A DNA stretch of 64,000 bases from an uncultured Muribaculaceae bacterium (GTDB lineage Bacteria; Bacteroidota; Bacteroidia; Bacteroidales; Muribaculaceae): assembly GCA_910587475.1 (NCBI GenBank), contig CAJUMR010000007.1, positions 1-64,000 of the forward strand. The letters run 5' to 3'. A program made the position numbers and the translations under genes. Shown piece after piece: positions 52,884 to 62,136 of the stretch; positions within the stretch are counted from its first letter, which is position 1, and each line of letters begins with the position of its first letter. The notes below the pieces were generated by a model. The model did not search any database and had not been told where the DNA came from. It saw nothing but the letters and a program-made list of their open reading frames with translations.

Positions 52884-55388
52884 TCAGGGAATGTAGCGTT
52901 TTGATGTTTTCGATCCTCGGCGTTCGATGAAGATGCCGCCCGACGGATTTGTGACTTTGATGCCCTGAAGGTTGTAGTATTCGGCTTCTGCGTCGTTGTC
53001 GTCATCGCTTACGATGCTGTCGATGCCGGCAGATACCGGCAAGGTGACGCGGAACAGGGTCGCATCGTTAAATCCGATGTAATTGGCTCCGGGAATGCCG
53101 ATTACGATAGTTTTTCCTTCGAAAGATATCACGTTTTCCTGTTTCTTGCCATAGTAATCGTCGATCAGTTCTGTCTGCGGTTCTGCAACTTGATAGTAGT
53201 TGCCAAGGGTGTTGATGTACTGTTCGCCGTAAGATATGTTAAGTCCGGTGGAAATACCCATATAGTATGATGGGATCGCACGGGTGTAGTCGACAACGAA
53301 GTTGACGCGTGAGGGATTTGTGGCGTCGATGTAGATGTCGGCGGCCGCATAGTTAAATTGGCCAAAAGCATTGTTGAATGAAATTTCATAGTAAGGGTTG
53401 ATCAATTTGTAGAGACCCGGTTGGGTGATATTTTCTTCAACTTCGCATGTTCCTGAATAGACGTCAATACTTCCGTAGGGCACGAACATGGCATTCTCTT
53501 CGATGGTTGCCCGGCCGATCGATTTCCATTTGTTGTCGGGATGTGCCACATTGTGCATCGGTCCGGTGAGGCCGTGGTGGGTTTCTCCCGCAGCATCGCG
53601 AGGCACTGCTACGACATAGGTCCAACCATATCCGCCATTGTAGAGAGACTCAAGTTCGGGAATATTGATAATTGACTGGCCATTGACGACGTTGATGGTC
53701 TTGACTCCGAGGCTGTCGGCTCTTGATGAGATTTTGTCATAAACGACTTCAGGGAAGAACATGTTGGTGTTTTGCTGGAATTCTGAAGCGTTGACGAGTG
53801 CACAGTCGATAGATGTGATGTTATCGCTTGCTGAGAGAATGATGTTGCCGTTTTCGTCGATGACATCATTGGCCCAGACCATTTCATAGGGTTCGTAACC
53901 GGGTAGGCATATCTCAAGATCAGGAAGTGATCCTGAGTATGAGTGCATGTTGCTGACAAATACTGTGTTGTCGTTGAATGAAATTTTTTTGTCAAACATT
54001 TTGCCCCACGTTCTGCCATTCCATAGGTCGATCTCTTCTACGGGGTCTTTGTTTATATTTTTATAATTGTAGCCCTGCGAAGTTATATAGCCTATGCCAT
54101 TGTCTGTGTAGAAGCCGGAAAGAGAGAACGGTATTGTCACTCTGGAGGGGTCTGATGCGTCAACGTAGAGATAGAAGTCTTCGTCGGTTTCGAGAGGAGT
54201 CAGTTTATCGTACATAGGATAGCCTTTTCCGAACGGGTTGGCGATGCGGTAAAGACCCGGGCAGTCGGTCGATGCCTCGATTTCGACGTTGCGTGTCTGC
54301 GCCGGAATGAGCAATTCCTGGTTTTCAAAGTCAAAGACATCTGAAGCCGGCATGCCGACATGGCCGAGGATGTCTGTCATTGATGCCTGGCCGAGTTTTG
54401 TCCACGAGTGTGAATCGGGGCGGTTGATAATGATCGTCCGCATTGAGTAGTTGCTGACGCACTTGTTGTCGGCGTTGAATGGTATGGCAACGACGGTGAT
54501 CTTGTCAGGACCGTCACCAGAGAAGTCGAGAGTGAACGAGTCGCCGCTGAATTCCTGATAGATTGTGGTTGTGTCGGTCGGCACGGGGCGCATCAGATCT
54601 GCGACAGTGGATACCAGGATTGATTGTGTGTGATTGGCCGTGATCACGCGGTAGTGATCGACTTTAGCCGATCGGTTGACCGTTATTTCGGCGGCAGGTT
54701 GGTTTTTTGAACTTACGAATGACGGAGCGCTCATACTGAATTTTACAGGTTCTATTCCGTCAATTTGAAGTGTGCATCCACCTAAATTCACCCCCATCGA
54801 TGTATTTATCATCATCCAGAAGTTGCCGAATTGGATTGTGCCGCTTTCTGCGTAGTAAAATGGTGATCCCGTGGTATTGAACATGAATTCGGAAAACCAA
54901 GATGGATCAATCATTTCCGGATTGGTTTTGATGCCTGTCGGCTGGAGTCCGCATGTGTAATGACATGTCGAAAGGTCTACATCCAATATTATGTCGGCAT
55001 TGCCGAACATACCTTTGAGCCAAAGCTGTGCGGTGTTTTCATCAGTGGAGCTTTCGCGTTGCATCACGGTTATGGATCCATCCCATTCAGGAACGTCAAT
55101 TCCATAAATATCGCGGATGTTAATGTTGTAATTATTCATCAACGACTCCGGAAAACTTGCGGTGCCTAATTCCCGCCAGTCGTTCCACTCTGTATCGGCG
55201 GAGGCTACTTTAAGCGGAGCTTTGGTTTGAACTGCGTCGACCGTCTGCGGCATCAAAAGATGCTCAGATCGCTCCAGCGGGAGCTGACGCGTCGAACTCA
55301 GGACAGGCGTGGCGTCGGGTGTTGCTGCTCCTGCTTGCATGGAAATACATGTCATCGCGATGGCAGCACAAATAAATAGCTTTTTCAT
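52884..55388 (-). CDS. Secreted protein with three related modules and the C-terminal tag
   Basis: 834 residues. Signal peptide (SMQAGAATP, cleavage near 22). Three related modules open with W..LG.A(S/T)-type blocks: WNDWRELGTASFPESL (near 67), SHSWTKLGQASMTDIL (near 328) and DNKWKSIGRATIEENA (near 630); the last two continue with PGLYRIANPF or PGLYKLINPY, and segments reading Y(V/I)DA(S/T)(D/N)PSRV. Similar modules occur in other Bacteroidales secreted proteins, as I recall, without known function. The end is the shared tag (AEYYNLQGIKVTNPSGGIFI). A TAACTTTG box lies 43 nt upstream. Confidence 0.85.
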   Translation of the reverse strand: MKKLFICAAIAMTCISMQAGAATPDATPVLSSTRQLPLERSEHLLMPQTVDAVQTKAPLKVASADTEWNDWRELGTASFPESLMNNYNINIRDIYGIDVPEWDGSITVMQRESSTDENTAQLWLKGMFGNADIILDVDLSTCHYTCGLQPTGIKTNPEMIDPSWFSEFMFNTTGSPFYYAESGTIQFGNFWMMINTSMGVNLGGCTLQIDGIEPVKFSMSAPSFVSSKNQPAAEITVNRSAKVDHYRVITANHTQSILVSTVADLMRPVPTDTTTIYQEFSGDSFTLDFSGDGPDKITVVAIPFNADNKCVSNYSMRTIIINRPDSHSWTKLGQASMTDILGHVGMPASDVFDFENQELLIPAQTRNVEIEASTDCPGLYRIANPFGKGYPMYDKLTPLETDEDFYLYVDASDPSRVTIPFSLSGFYTDNGIGYITSQGYNYKNINKDPVEEIDLWNGRTWGKMFDKKISFNDNTVFVSNMHSYSGSLPDLEICLPGYEPYEMVWANDVIDENGNIILSASDNITSIDCALVNASEFQQNTNMFFPEVVYDKISSRADSLGVKTINVVNGQSIINIPELESLYNGGYGWTYVVAVPRDAAGETHHGLTGPMHNVAHPDNKWKSIGRATIEENAMFVPYGSIDVYSGTCEVEENITQPGLYKLINPYYEISFNNAFGQFNYAAADIYIDATNPSRVNFVVDYTRAIPSYYMGISTGLNISYGEQYINTLGNYYQVAEPQTELIDDYYGKKQENVISFEGKTIVIGIPGANYIGFNDATLFRVTLPVSAGIDSIVSDDDNDAEAEYYNLQGIKVTNPSGGIFIERRGSKTSKRYIP

Positions 55389-55431
55389 AAAACAAATAAA
55401 GATTGGTTTGTAATCGTGTTTTTAACTTGTG

Positions 55432-55439
55432 CAAAGTTA
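55432..55439 (-). promoter_or_regulatory. Promoter -7 box of the triple-module gene
   Basis: TAACTTTG on the minus strand, an exact TAnnTTTG match, 43 nt before the ATG at 55388. Confidence 0.6.
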
Positions 55440-55598
55440 TTGATTTTTAGATGGCAAGCCAATTGGGGGTAGCGCTATTAGGTAAAATTTGCAATTATTA
55501 GGGTAATTTCGCAATTTGCGTAATCCATATATTTTTACGAACTTAGCAGAATATTATAATCCAATCAATTATTCAGCTAAGATCCTTTTTTTATTGAC

Positions 55599-58277
55599 AT
55601 GACTAAAGATTTCCTAAAGACCTGTCTGGCGGTTGCGGCAATGGCTGCAGCCGGAACGAGCGGTGTGGACGCGAAAGTGAACTTCGCGCGCATATTTTCA
55701 GATAATATGGTGCTTCAGCACGATGCCGTAGTGAAGGTCCACGGTACTGCAGCTGCCGGCTCGGAAGTGAAGTTGACGGCCGGCTGGCACAATAATAAAC
55801 TTAAAACCCGCGCCGGAGACGACGGTCAGTGGAGCATCGAACTGCCCACACCCGGATATGGCGGCCCGTTCACGATGACAGCTACGGACCGCGATGGCGC
55901 GGAGACTCTGAGCAATGTGCTTATCGGCGATGTATGGGTCTGCGGCGGCCAGTCAAACATGGAAATGCCTGTCAAAGGCTTTGCCGGCCAACCGTCTCAG
56001 AACACCATCGACCTTATAGCTAAAACGAAACCGTCGCGCGAGCTCCGCCTGTTCATGCAGCCCCGCGACTGGTCGACCACGCCCAAAGACACTGTGGCAG
56101 GTGGCGAATGGTCGTGCGCGACATCTAAGGCTGTGGCCGATTTCAGTGTGGTCGGTTATGTTTTCGGCGACTACGTTCAGGAGGCTCTCGATGTGCCTGT
56201 GGGTTTGATCCAGTGCTGCTGGAGCAACTCGAAGATCGAAGCGTGGATGGCCCGCGAATCATTTGAGACATCATTTCCTGATGTCGAGATGCCTAAGGCC
56301 GGCCAGACGGAGTTCGGATGGCTGACCGGAACGCCGACGTTGCTATATAACGCGATGGTAAATCCGTGGGATGGTTTCCCGGTGGCAGGCGTGATATGGT
56401 ATCAAGGCGAGGCCAACACCCCGTCGCCCGAATCTTACAGCAGTCTTTTCCCTGCAATGGTTGAAGATTGGAAAACAGTGTTCCGCAACGACAATCTGCC
56501 GTTCTACTATGTTCAGCTCGCACCTTTCGGTTCGGAAGGCAACCAGTGGGCCAAGTTCCGTCAGGTTCAGAACGAACTGCTTGATGCGATGCCCAATGTC
56601 GGCATGGCCACTATCGGCGACTGCGGTGACAGTGTGTTTATCCATCCGCCGAAGAAATTGCCAGTCGGCCAACGTCTGGCAATGCTCGCTCTTGAAAATA
56701 CATATGGACGCCAGGGTATATCGGCCAACGCACCGAGAGCCAAATCTGCATCATTTCTCGGCGATGACGGTCGAACGATCGTCATCGACTGGTACAACTC
56801 TGCAGACGGGCTTACACCGACAAGAGTGCCCCTTCAGGGCTTCGAGGTTGTCGATCCGTTTGGCAAAGTTTATCCGGCCGAGGCCACAGCCTACGGACAT
56901 GATAAGGTGAAGGTGACAAGTCCTGTAAAGAATCCCGTTGAAGTCCGCTACGGCTATCATAATTATTATGAAAGTTCGTTGTTCAACAATGTAGGCATAC
57001 CTGCCGCACCCTTCAAACTCGAACTTCCCAAGCGCAAGAAACCTGCGCTCATGTGGTTTGATGCCGAAGCCAACATCAAGCGCTTCAGCCATCCCGACAC
57101 TATCGACCACTACATCGACAAGATCGCCGATCTCGGCTTCACTCATGCAGCGGTCTGCATCCGTCCGATCACCGGTTATCTCCTCTATGACAGTGAACTC
57201 GCTCCGGCTTACCGCGGAAACTATGACGACGTGAAGGTTGACTTCGACTATCTCGGCAAGTTCATTGAAGCTGCCCATCGCCGCGGCATCAAGGTGCTCG
57301 CGTCGATGAACACATTCTGTGCTGGTCACAATTTCATCGATAAGGGTCTGATCTATGAGGGCCATCCAGAATGGGCAAGCCGTGTGCTTGATGTCGACCG
57401 CGGCATCATTCCGATCACAGAGCAGAAGAACAAATATGGGGCGATGGTCAATCCGATAAATCCCGAATATCAGGACTATATCATATCGGTGATGAAAGAA
57501 ATCGTGACCAAATATCCTGAAGTCGACGGCATTATCCTCGATCGCGTGCGCTACGACGGCATCACCGCCGACTTCTCTGATCTTTCACGCAAGGAGTTTG
57601 AAAAGTATATCGGACAGAAAGTCAAGAATTTCCCCGATGACATACTGAAACTTCAGAAACTCGACGACAGCGGCAAGTTCAAGGTAGTGCCGGGCAAGCA
57701 TTATCTGAAGTGGATCGAATGGCGCACCAAGACGATCACCGATTTCATGGCCCGCGCGCGCAAAGAGGTCAAGGCAACCAAGCCTGATGCGATATTCTCG
57801 ACATACACCGGGGCATGGTATCCGTCATATTACGAAGTCGGAGTCAATTTTGCCAGCAAAGACTACGATCCTTCGAAAGATTTCGACTGGGCGACACCGG
57901 AGTATAAGGATCTCGGCTATGCCGAACTGATCGATCTCTACACGACCGGAAACTATTACACCGACATCACTATCGAAGAAAGCATGGCCAACACCAACAC
58001 AGTATGGAACGAAACCGACAGCGAAGGGCACCAGGGATCGTGGTACTGCGTCGAAGGATCGTGCCAGCATCTGCGCGACATTATGGGCGACAACGATGTG
58101 CTCGGCGGAGTGCTTGTCGATCAGCTTTACTTCGACAAATCGCGTCTGCCGCGGGCTATCGAAATGAATCTCAAGGCTTCTGACGGTCTGATGATTTTCG
58201 ACATAGTGCATATAATCAATGAAAATCTCTGGAAAGAGGTTGAGGATGGTATGCGCGCCGGAGGCAACATCGAATAA
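55599..58277 (+). CDS. Sialate O-acetylesterase fused to a glycosidase-like (GHL10-type) domain
   Basis: 892 residues, signal peptide first. Residues about 25-480 are an SGNH sialate O-acetylesterase: the nucleophile Ser119 lies in GGQSNMEMP and the Asp-x-x-His set in GDSVFIHPPKK (His349). From about 485 a second enzyme-like domain begins (ALMWFDAEANIKRF), with TIM-barrel traits of the GHL10/DUF187 group (IKVLASMNTF, PEVDGIILDRVRYDG, PDAIFSTYTGAW). The natural fusion would remove acetyl groups from sialic acid and act on the glycan chain; the second activity is an inference. The GH20 gene begins 18 nt later. Confidence 0.88.
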   Translation: MTKDFLKTCLAVAAMAAAGTSGVDAKVNFARIFSDNMVLQHDAVVKVHGTAAAGSEVKLTAGWHNNKLKTRAGDDGQWSIELPTPGYGGPFTMTATDRDGAETLSNVLIGDVWVCGGQSNMEMPVKGFAGQPSQNTIDLIAKTKPSRELRLFMQPRDWSTTPKDTVAGGEWSCATSKAVADFSVVGYVFGDYVQEALDVPVGLIQCCWSNSKIEAWMARESFETSFPDVEMPKAGQTEFGWLTGTPTLLYNAMVNPWDGFPVAGVIWYQGEANTPSPESYSSLFPAMVEDWKTVFRNDNLPFYYVQLAPFGSEGNQWAKFRQVQNELLDAMPNVGMATIGDCGDSVFIHPPKKLPVGQRLAMLALENTYGRQGISANAPRAKSASFLGDDGRTIVIDWYNSADGLTPTRVPLQGFEVVDPFGKVYPAEATAYGHDKVKVTSPVKNPVEVRYGYHNYYESSLFNNVGIPAAPFKLELPKRKKPALMWFDAEANIKRFSHPDTIDHYIDKIADLGFTHAAVCIRPITGYLLYDSELAPAYRGNYDDVKVDFDYLGKFIEAAHRRGIKVLASMNTFCAGHNFIDKGLIYEGHPEWASRVLDVDRGIIPITEQKNKYGAMVNPINPEYQDYIISVMKEIVTKYPEVDGIILDRVRYDGITADFSDLSRKEFEKYIGQKVKNFPDDILKLQKLDDSGKFKVVPGKHYLKWIEWRTKTITDFMARARKEVKATKPDAIFSTYTGAWYPSYYEVGVNFASKDYDPSKDFDWATPEYKDLGYAELIDLYTTGNYYTDITIEESMANTNTVWNETDSEGHQGSWYCVEGSCQHLRDIMGDNDVLGGVLVDQLYFDKSRLPRAIEMNLKASDGLMIFDIVHIINENLWKEVEDGMRAGGNIE

Positions 58278-58295
58278 CCGATATAATTGACTACT

Positions 58296-60569
58296 ATGAA
58301 GTTGCAAGCATTAATCGCTGCCGCATTACTGTCGGCAGTTTCAGCCTCTGCAGGCGTGGCGGATTACAATGTCATACCGCGCCCGCAGTCGGTTGAGGAA
58401 AACTCATCGGTTTCGCCGTTTGTGCTCAGCCGAGACGTTAAAATCTCAGCACCCAAGAGTCTGCGTCGCGAAAGCGAATTTCTGAAAGACTATCTTTCGG
58501 CACTTCCGGCGGGAAAATCGTCGGGTAGGATAGAACTTAAAACCGGTCTGAAGTCAGACAATCCCGAGGCCTACCGGATAACGGTCGGGCCGAAAAACAT
58601 CGTTGTCGAAGGAGCGTCGGCGGCCGGAGTGTTCTATGGCATACAGACGCTGCGCAAATCGTTGCCTGCCGACCTGAGTGACGCTGTCGAGATGCCGGCG
58701 GGAGTCATCGAAGATGCACCTCGTTTCGCTTATCGCGGGGCGCATCTCGACGTTGTCCGCCACTTCTTTGATGCGGATGAGGTCAAAACATTCATCGATA
58801 TGCTTGCGCTTCATAATATAAATAAGTTTCACTGGCATCTCACCGATGATCAGGGTTGGCGCATTGAGATCAAGAAATATCCGCGTCTCACCGAGGTCGG
58901 CTCGAAACGTGCCGGCACACTGATCGGACGCTATGGAGCCGGCACAGAGATAGACTCGATCCCCGTAGAGGGTTATTTCACTCAGGATGCTGTCCGCGAT
59001 ATCATCGGGTATGCAGCCGAACGCCACATCGAAATCATACCTGAGATCGATCTTCCGTCGCACATGATGGCTGCGCTTGCGTCATATCCCGAACTCGGGT
59101 GTACGGGCGGCCCATATGAAGTGCTTTGCACGTGGGCCGGATATAAGGACGTACTATGTCCCGGCAAGGACCATACGATGGAGTTTATCGGCGATGTGCT
59201 TACCGAAGTGATGGCGCTGTTTCCGTCTAAGCTGATCCATATCGGCGGAGACGAGTGCCCGAAGGATCGATGGAAAGAGTGTCCCGACTGCCAGGCGCGC
59301 ATCAAGGAGCTTGGCATCGTGGCAACTGACGATGCTTCAGCCGAGACACAGCTTCAGGGCTATGTCACCCGCTATGCAGCGGAAGTGGCCCGCAAGGCCG
59401 GCAAGTCAGTGATCGGGTGGGATGAGATCCTTGAGTGTGACGATATTCCGGCCGACGCGGTCGTAATGTCGTGGCGCGGGATCGACGGTGCGGTAAAAGG
59501 CACAGCACGGGGTCACCGGGTGATCCAGACGCCGAATGACTATCTTTATTTTGATTATTATCAATCTGACAATCTCGACAATGAGCCGTTGGCCATCGGC
59601 GGTTATGTGCCGGTCGACAGGGTCTATGCGTTCGAGCCGTTCAGCGACGGCATGAGCGACGGGCAGAAAGCATTGGTGATGGGCCCTCAGGCCAATCTGT
59701 GGACCGAATATGTGCCGACGTTCAGCCATCTTCAGTATATGGAATTGCCGCGAATGGCAGCCCTCGCTGAGGTGCAATGGTCATTGCCCGAGCGTAAGGA
59801 TTACCATGATTTCAAGTGCAGGATGCCGCGTCTGATCGCAAACTACGAGCGCGCCGGTTATAATTACGCCCGCCATATCGAGGATACGGACGTAGCATAT
59901 CGTCCTGACCGTAAGGCGCGTGCTCTCGAAGTGAAGGCATCGGTCTATCCGGGATCGACGTTGCGCTATACGCTCGACGGAACTCGGCCGAGCGGTTCGT
60001 CTGCAGCATATACCTCGCCCCTGTTGCTCGACAGCGATTGCGTGATTACGGCCGCGTCGTTTGACGGCGAAGGCCGCATGGGTTCTGTGGTTTCAGACAC
60101 GCTTGTCGTGACTGCGCCGACATTCGGAACATGCAAGCTGGCCTATGAGCCTTATTCGCCGTTTGCGTTCGGCGGAGCCGATGCACTTGTCGACGGTCTG
60201 GTCGGGAACGATAATTTCCGCAGTGGCCGTTGGGTCGGTTTTCTCGGAGATCCGTGTGATGCGACAATAGAGTTTGCCAAGGAGGCTGAGGTGTCGGAAG
60301 TTTCGTTCAAAACATGTCTGGTCTGGCCCGAGGGGGCACTTGAAATGCGTAAAGCCGAGGTCTACGGGTCGAAAGATGGAGTTGACTTCGAATTGTTGGC
60401 CACGCTTGATAATCCCGAGCAAGATCCGGCGCAAGGCAACGGAGCCTACAGCCATGTGCTCAGGTTTGATCCTGTTACGCTTAAGGCTTTGCGGGTCGTG
60501 ATCACACCATGTGAACCATCGGGCATCTGGAAACGCATTCTTTTTGTCGACGAAATCTCTGCACGCTGA
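58296..60569 (+). CDS. GH20 beta-N-acetylhexosaminidase, secreted
   Basis: 757 residues from ATG 58296 (a TTG three codons earlier is rejected). After the signal peptide come a GH20b N domain (about 25-140), the catalytic barrel (about 145-500) with FHWHLTDDQGWRIEI, PEIDLPSHMMAAL and the catalytic pair Asp319-Glu320 in HIGGDECPKDRW, a chitobiase/FN3-like segment (TLRYTLDGTRPSGSSAAYTS) and a C-terminal F5/8-type (CBM32-like) domain. It releases terminal GlcNAc or GalNAc, consistent with mucin or N-glycan breakdown together with the upstream esterase. Confidence 0.95.
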   Translation: MKLQALIAAALLSAVSASAGVADYNVIPRPQSVEENSSVSPFVLSRDVKISAPKSLRRESEFLKDYLSALPAGKSSGRIELKTGLKSDNPEAYRITVGPKNIVVEGASAAGVFYGIQTLRKSLPADLSDAVEMPAGVIEDAPRFAYRGAHLDVVRHFFDADEVKTFIDMLALHNINKFHWHLTDDQGWRIEIKKYPRLTEVGSKRAGTLIGRYGAGTEIDSIPVEGYFTQDAVRDIIGYAAERHIEIIPEIDLPSHMMAALASYPELGCTGGPYEVLCTWAGYKDVLCPGKDHTMEFIGDVLTEVMALFPSKLIHIGGDECPKDRWKECPDCQARIKELGIVATDDASAETQLQGYVTRYAAEVARKAGKSVIGWDEILECDDIPADAVVMSWRGIDGAVKGTARGHRVIQTPNDYLYFDYYQSDNLDNEPLAIGGYVPVDRVYAFEPFSDGMSDGQKALVMGPQANLWTEYVPTFSHLQYMELPRMAALAEVQWSLPERKDYHDFKCRMPRLIANYERAGYNYARHIEDTDVAYRPDRKARALEVKASVYPGSTLRYTLDGTRPSGSSAAYTSPLLLDSDCVITAASFDGEGRMGSVVSDTLVVTAPTFGTCKLAYEPYSPFAFGGADALVDGLVGNDNFRSGRWVGFLGDPCDATIEFAKEAEVSEVSFKTCLVWPEGALEMRKAEVYGSKDGVDFELLATLDNPEQDPAQGNGAYSHVLRFDPVTLKALRVVITPCEPSGIWKRILFVDEISAR

Positions 60570-60597
60570 TAATTCAGAGTGTTATAAATTAATCGGG

Positions 60598-60638
60598 AGG
60601 CCATCGCGGGTTTTCGGCTCGAGATGGCCTTCTTTCTT
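60598..60638 (+). terminator. Terminator after the GH20 gene
   Basis: Perfect 8-bp stem AGGCCATC/GATGGCCT (60598-60605 with 60623-60630), then TCTTTCTT, 29 nt after the stop. The following lipoprotein gene starts 17 nt later, so it may be partly attenuated. Confidence 0.7.
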
Positions 60639-60654
60639 AAAACCGTTAATCGCC

Positions 60655-61827
60655 ATGAATCCATTGTATCTGATTTTGCCGGCCGTTATGTTGTCGGGCT
60701 GTGTCCGGAGTTCTGAAATACGTGACATTGATTTTGAGGTCGAGGAATTGTATTTTGACAATACCAAGGCCGGTCATCGTCTGGCTAAGGACGAGTATGA
60801 TGTCGACAGGGTGGTCTGTCTTTCGTTGCCCGAAGGAATGATGCTTGCCGACGCTGACATTATAAGGCTTACGGATGACCGCATCTTCATTTTGGATCAG
60901 ATGGTCAATAATGCTTTGCTGGCATTCGACCGCAACGGCAATTTTCTGTTCAAGGCCGGCGGTGTCGGTGGAGGACCAGGGGAATTTATCGGCCCCCCTA
61001 CAGATTTTGCCGTCAGAGAAGACGGAAGCCTTGTCATATTTGAGAAAGAAAGTCCCAGGTTGGTGATATTTGACCGCAACGGAGAGCTGAAATCGTCGGA
61101 GAAGCTGTCGGAAGGGTGTCCCTATTCGTTTACGGTCACAGACAGAGGAAATCATGCGTTTGCTTACAGTGTGAAGCAAAATTATTTTGAAGGTTCGGCT
61201 GAGCTTGCAATCGTGTCGCCCGACGAAAATCGTATCAACGCCTATTTCCCGATGAATAAAAATCAGAATTATACGCGTAATCTCCGTCCGTTTTCTATCG
61301 TCAACGGTAAGACTGCATTTATTCCGAACATGAGCGATCGCTTTTATATCATCGAAGGTGACAGCATTTCAAAGGTCTGCCGTGTAAGGTTTGAAACCCC
61401 GTTTATTTCCGATGAGTTGAGAGACGCTATTCGTTATGGCGGAGATCCCCGGCTTGTCAATAAGGAGAGAGATCGCATACAGTGCATCTATTGTTACGAA
61501 GAAAATGATCATTGGGTGTCGATCGAGTATGCGCGCGGAGGAGCAGTCCTGAGATACCTTAGAAGTAAAGATGTCGGGTTTGAGACGCCAGGCGGAAGTA
61601 TGTTTTTGGGTTTCATGCCGTCCAAAAGCTTCATAATCAGTGGCGATAAGCTGGTGTTTCTTGTTACCGACGAGGATGTCGATGCGATAAGGGAGGACTG
61701 CGAAGAGGAGGCCGACGGTAGCTGGAACAGCCGTTACACAGAGACTGCCGACGCTGTTAAATCATTGATAGACGGTGAACTTGCCACTCCTGCGTTGGTG
61801 TTCGTCTCGTTGAGTGAGCGGGCGTAG
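60655..61827 (+). CDS. Six-bladed beta-propeller lipoprotein
   Basis: 390 residues from ATG 60655 (MNPLYLILPAVMLSGC, lipobox Cys15); the longer frame from 60511 overlaps the GH20 gene. Repeated blades such as DRIFILDQMVNNALLAFDRNGNF, read as IFILD and LLAFDRNGNFLFKAGGVGGG, with GGPGEFIGP, fit the Bacteroidetes 6-bladed propeller family (DUF5128/PF17170). Members are surface or periplasmic proteins often near SusCD or glycosidase loci, possibly binding proteins; function unknown. Confidence 0.85.
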   Translation: MNPLYLILPAVMLSGCVRSSEIRDIDFEVEELYFDNTKAGHRLAKDEYDVDRVVCLSLPEGMMLADADIIRLTDDRIFILDQMVNNALLAFDRNGNFLFKAGGVGGGPGEFIGPPTDFAVREDGSLVIFEKESPRLVIFDRNGELKSSEKLSEGCPYSFTVTDRGNHAFAYSVKQNYFEGSAELAIVSPDENRINAYFPMNKNQNYTRNLRPFSIVNGKTAFIPNMSDRFYIIEGDSISKVCRVRFETPFISDELRDAIRYGGDPRLVNKERDRIQCIYCYEENDHWVSIEYARGGAVLRYLRSKDVGFETPGGSMFLGFMPSKSFIISGDKLVFLVTDEDVDAIREDCEEEADGSWNSRYTETADAVKSLIDGELATPALVFVSLSERA

Positions 61828-61833
61828 GGATAT

Positions 61834-61936
61834 AAAAAAAGGGTAAGCTGACTACATCGCACCGCTACAACCTCATACCCTTGCTTCGGTCAAGACCTGG
61901 GGGATTCTGAGGGAGCTGGTCGTGTAGGACTTACCC
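61834..61936 (-). ncRNA. ffs: Signal recognition particle RNA, small bacterial type
   Basis: Minus strand. Ends pair as GGGTAAG (5', 61936-61930) with CTTACCC (61847-61841), giving an RNA of about 96 nt; a T-run (61840-61834) ends it. The apical part reads CCCAGGTCTTGACCGAAGCA then AGGGTA, matching the helix 8 core of bacterial SRP RNA that binds Ffh, in the Bacteroidetes form. A TAACTTTG promoter box lies 5 nt upstream. It is transcribed toward the propeller gene, whose stop is 7 nt from its end. Confidence 0.88.
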
Positions 61937-61940
61937 GCTG

Positions 61941-61948
61941 CAAAGTTA
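61941..61948 (-). promoter_or_regulatory. Promoter -7 box of the SRP RNA gene
   Basis: TAACTTTG on the minus strand, an exact TAnnTTTG match directly before the RNA 5' end. Confidence 0.75.
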
Positions 61949-62078
61949 CAAATTTTTTATGACAGGACAAGCGTTGAAGCGAAAACATGGAGCTAACATA
62001 GGCTCCGTTATGGTTTATTTGCTAATCGGTTCGTTAATTGTTAACTGATATTAACGATTTTTCAGCGCCATAATGGTA

Positions 62079-62119
62079 TATTACAAAAAAAAGACCGCAC
62101 ATGGCGGTCTTTTTCGTAA
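62079..62119 (-). terminator. Terminator after the GAPDH gene
   Basis: Minus-strand stem AAAGACCGC/GCGGTCTTT (62090-62098 with 62104-62112), extended by flanking A/T runs and TATTAC/GTAATA, with a T-rich tail. It is 18 nt past the stop. The remainder of the gap 61949-62078 shows nothing I can interpret. Confidence 0.85.
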
Positions 62120-62136
62120 TATGGTCAGTTGACTGA

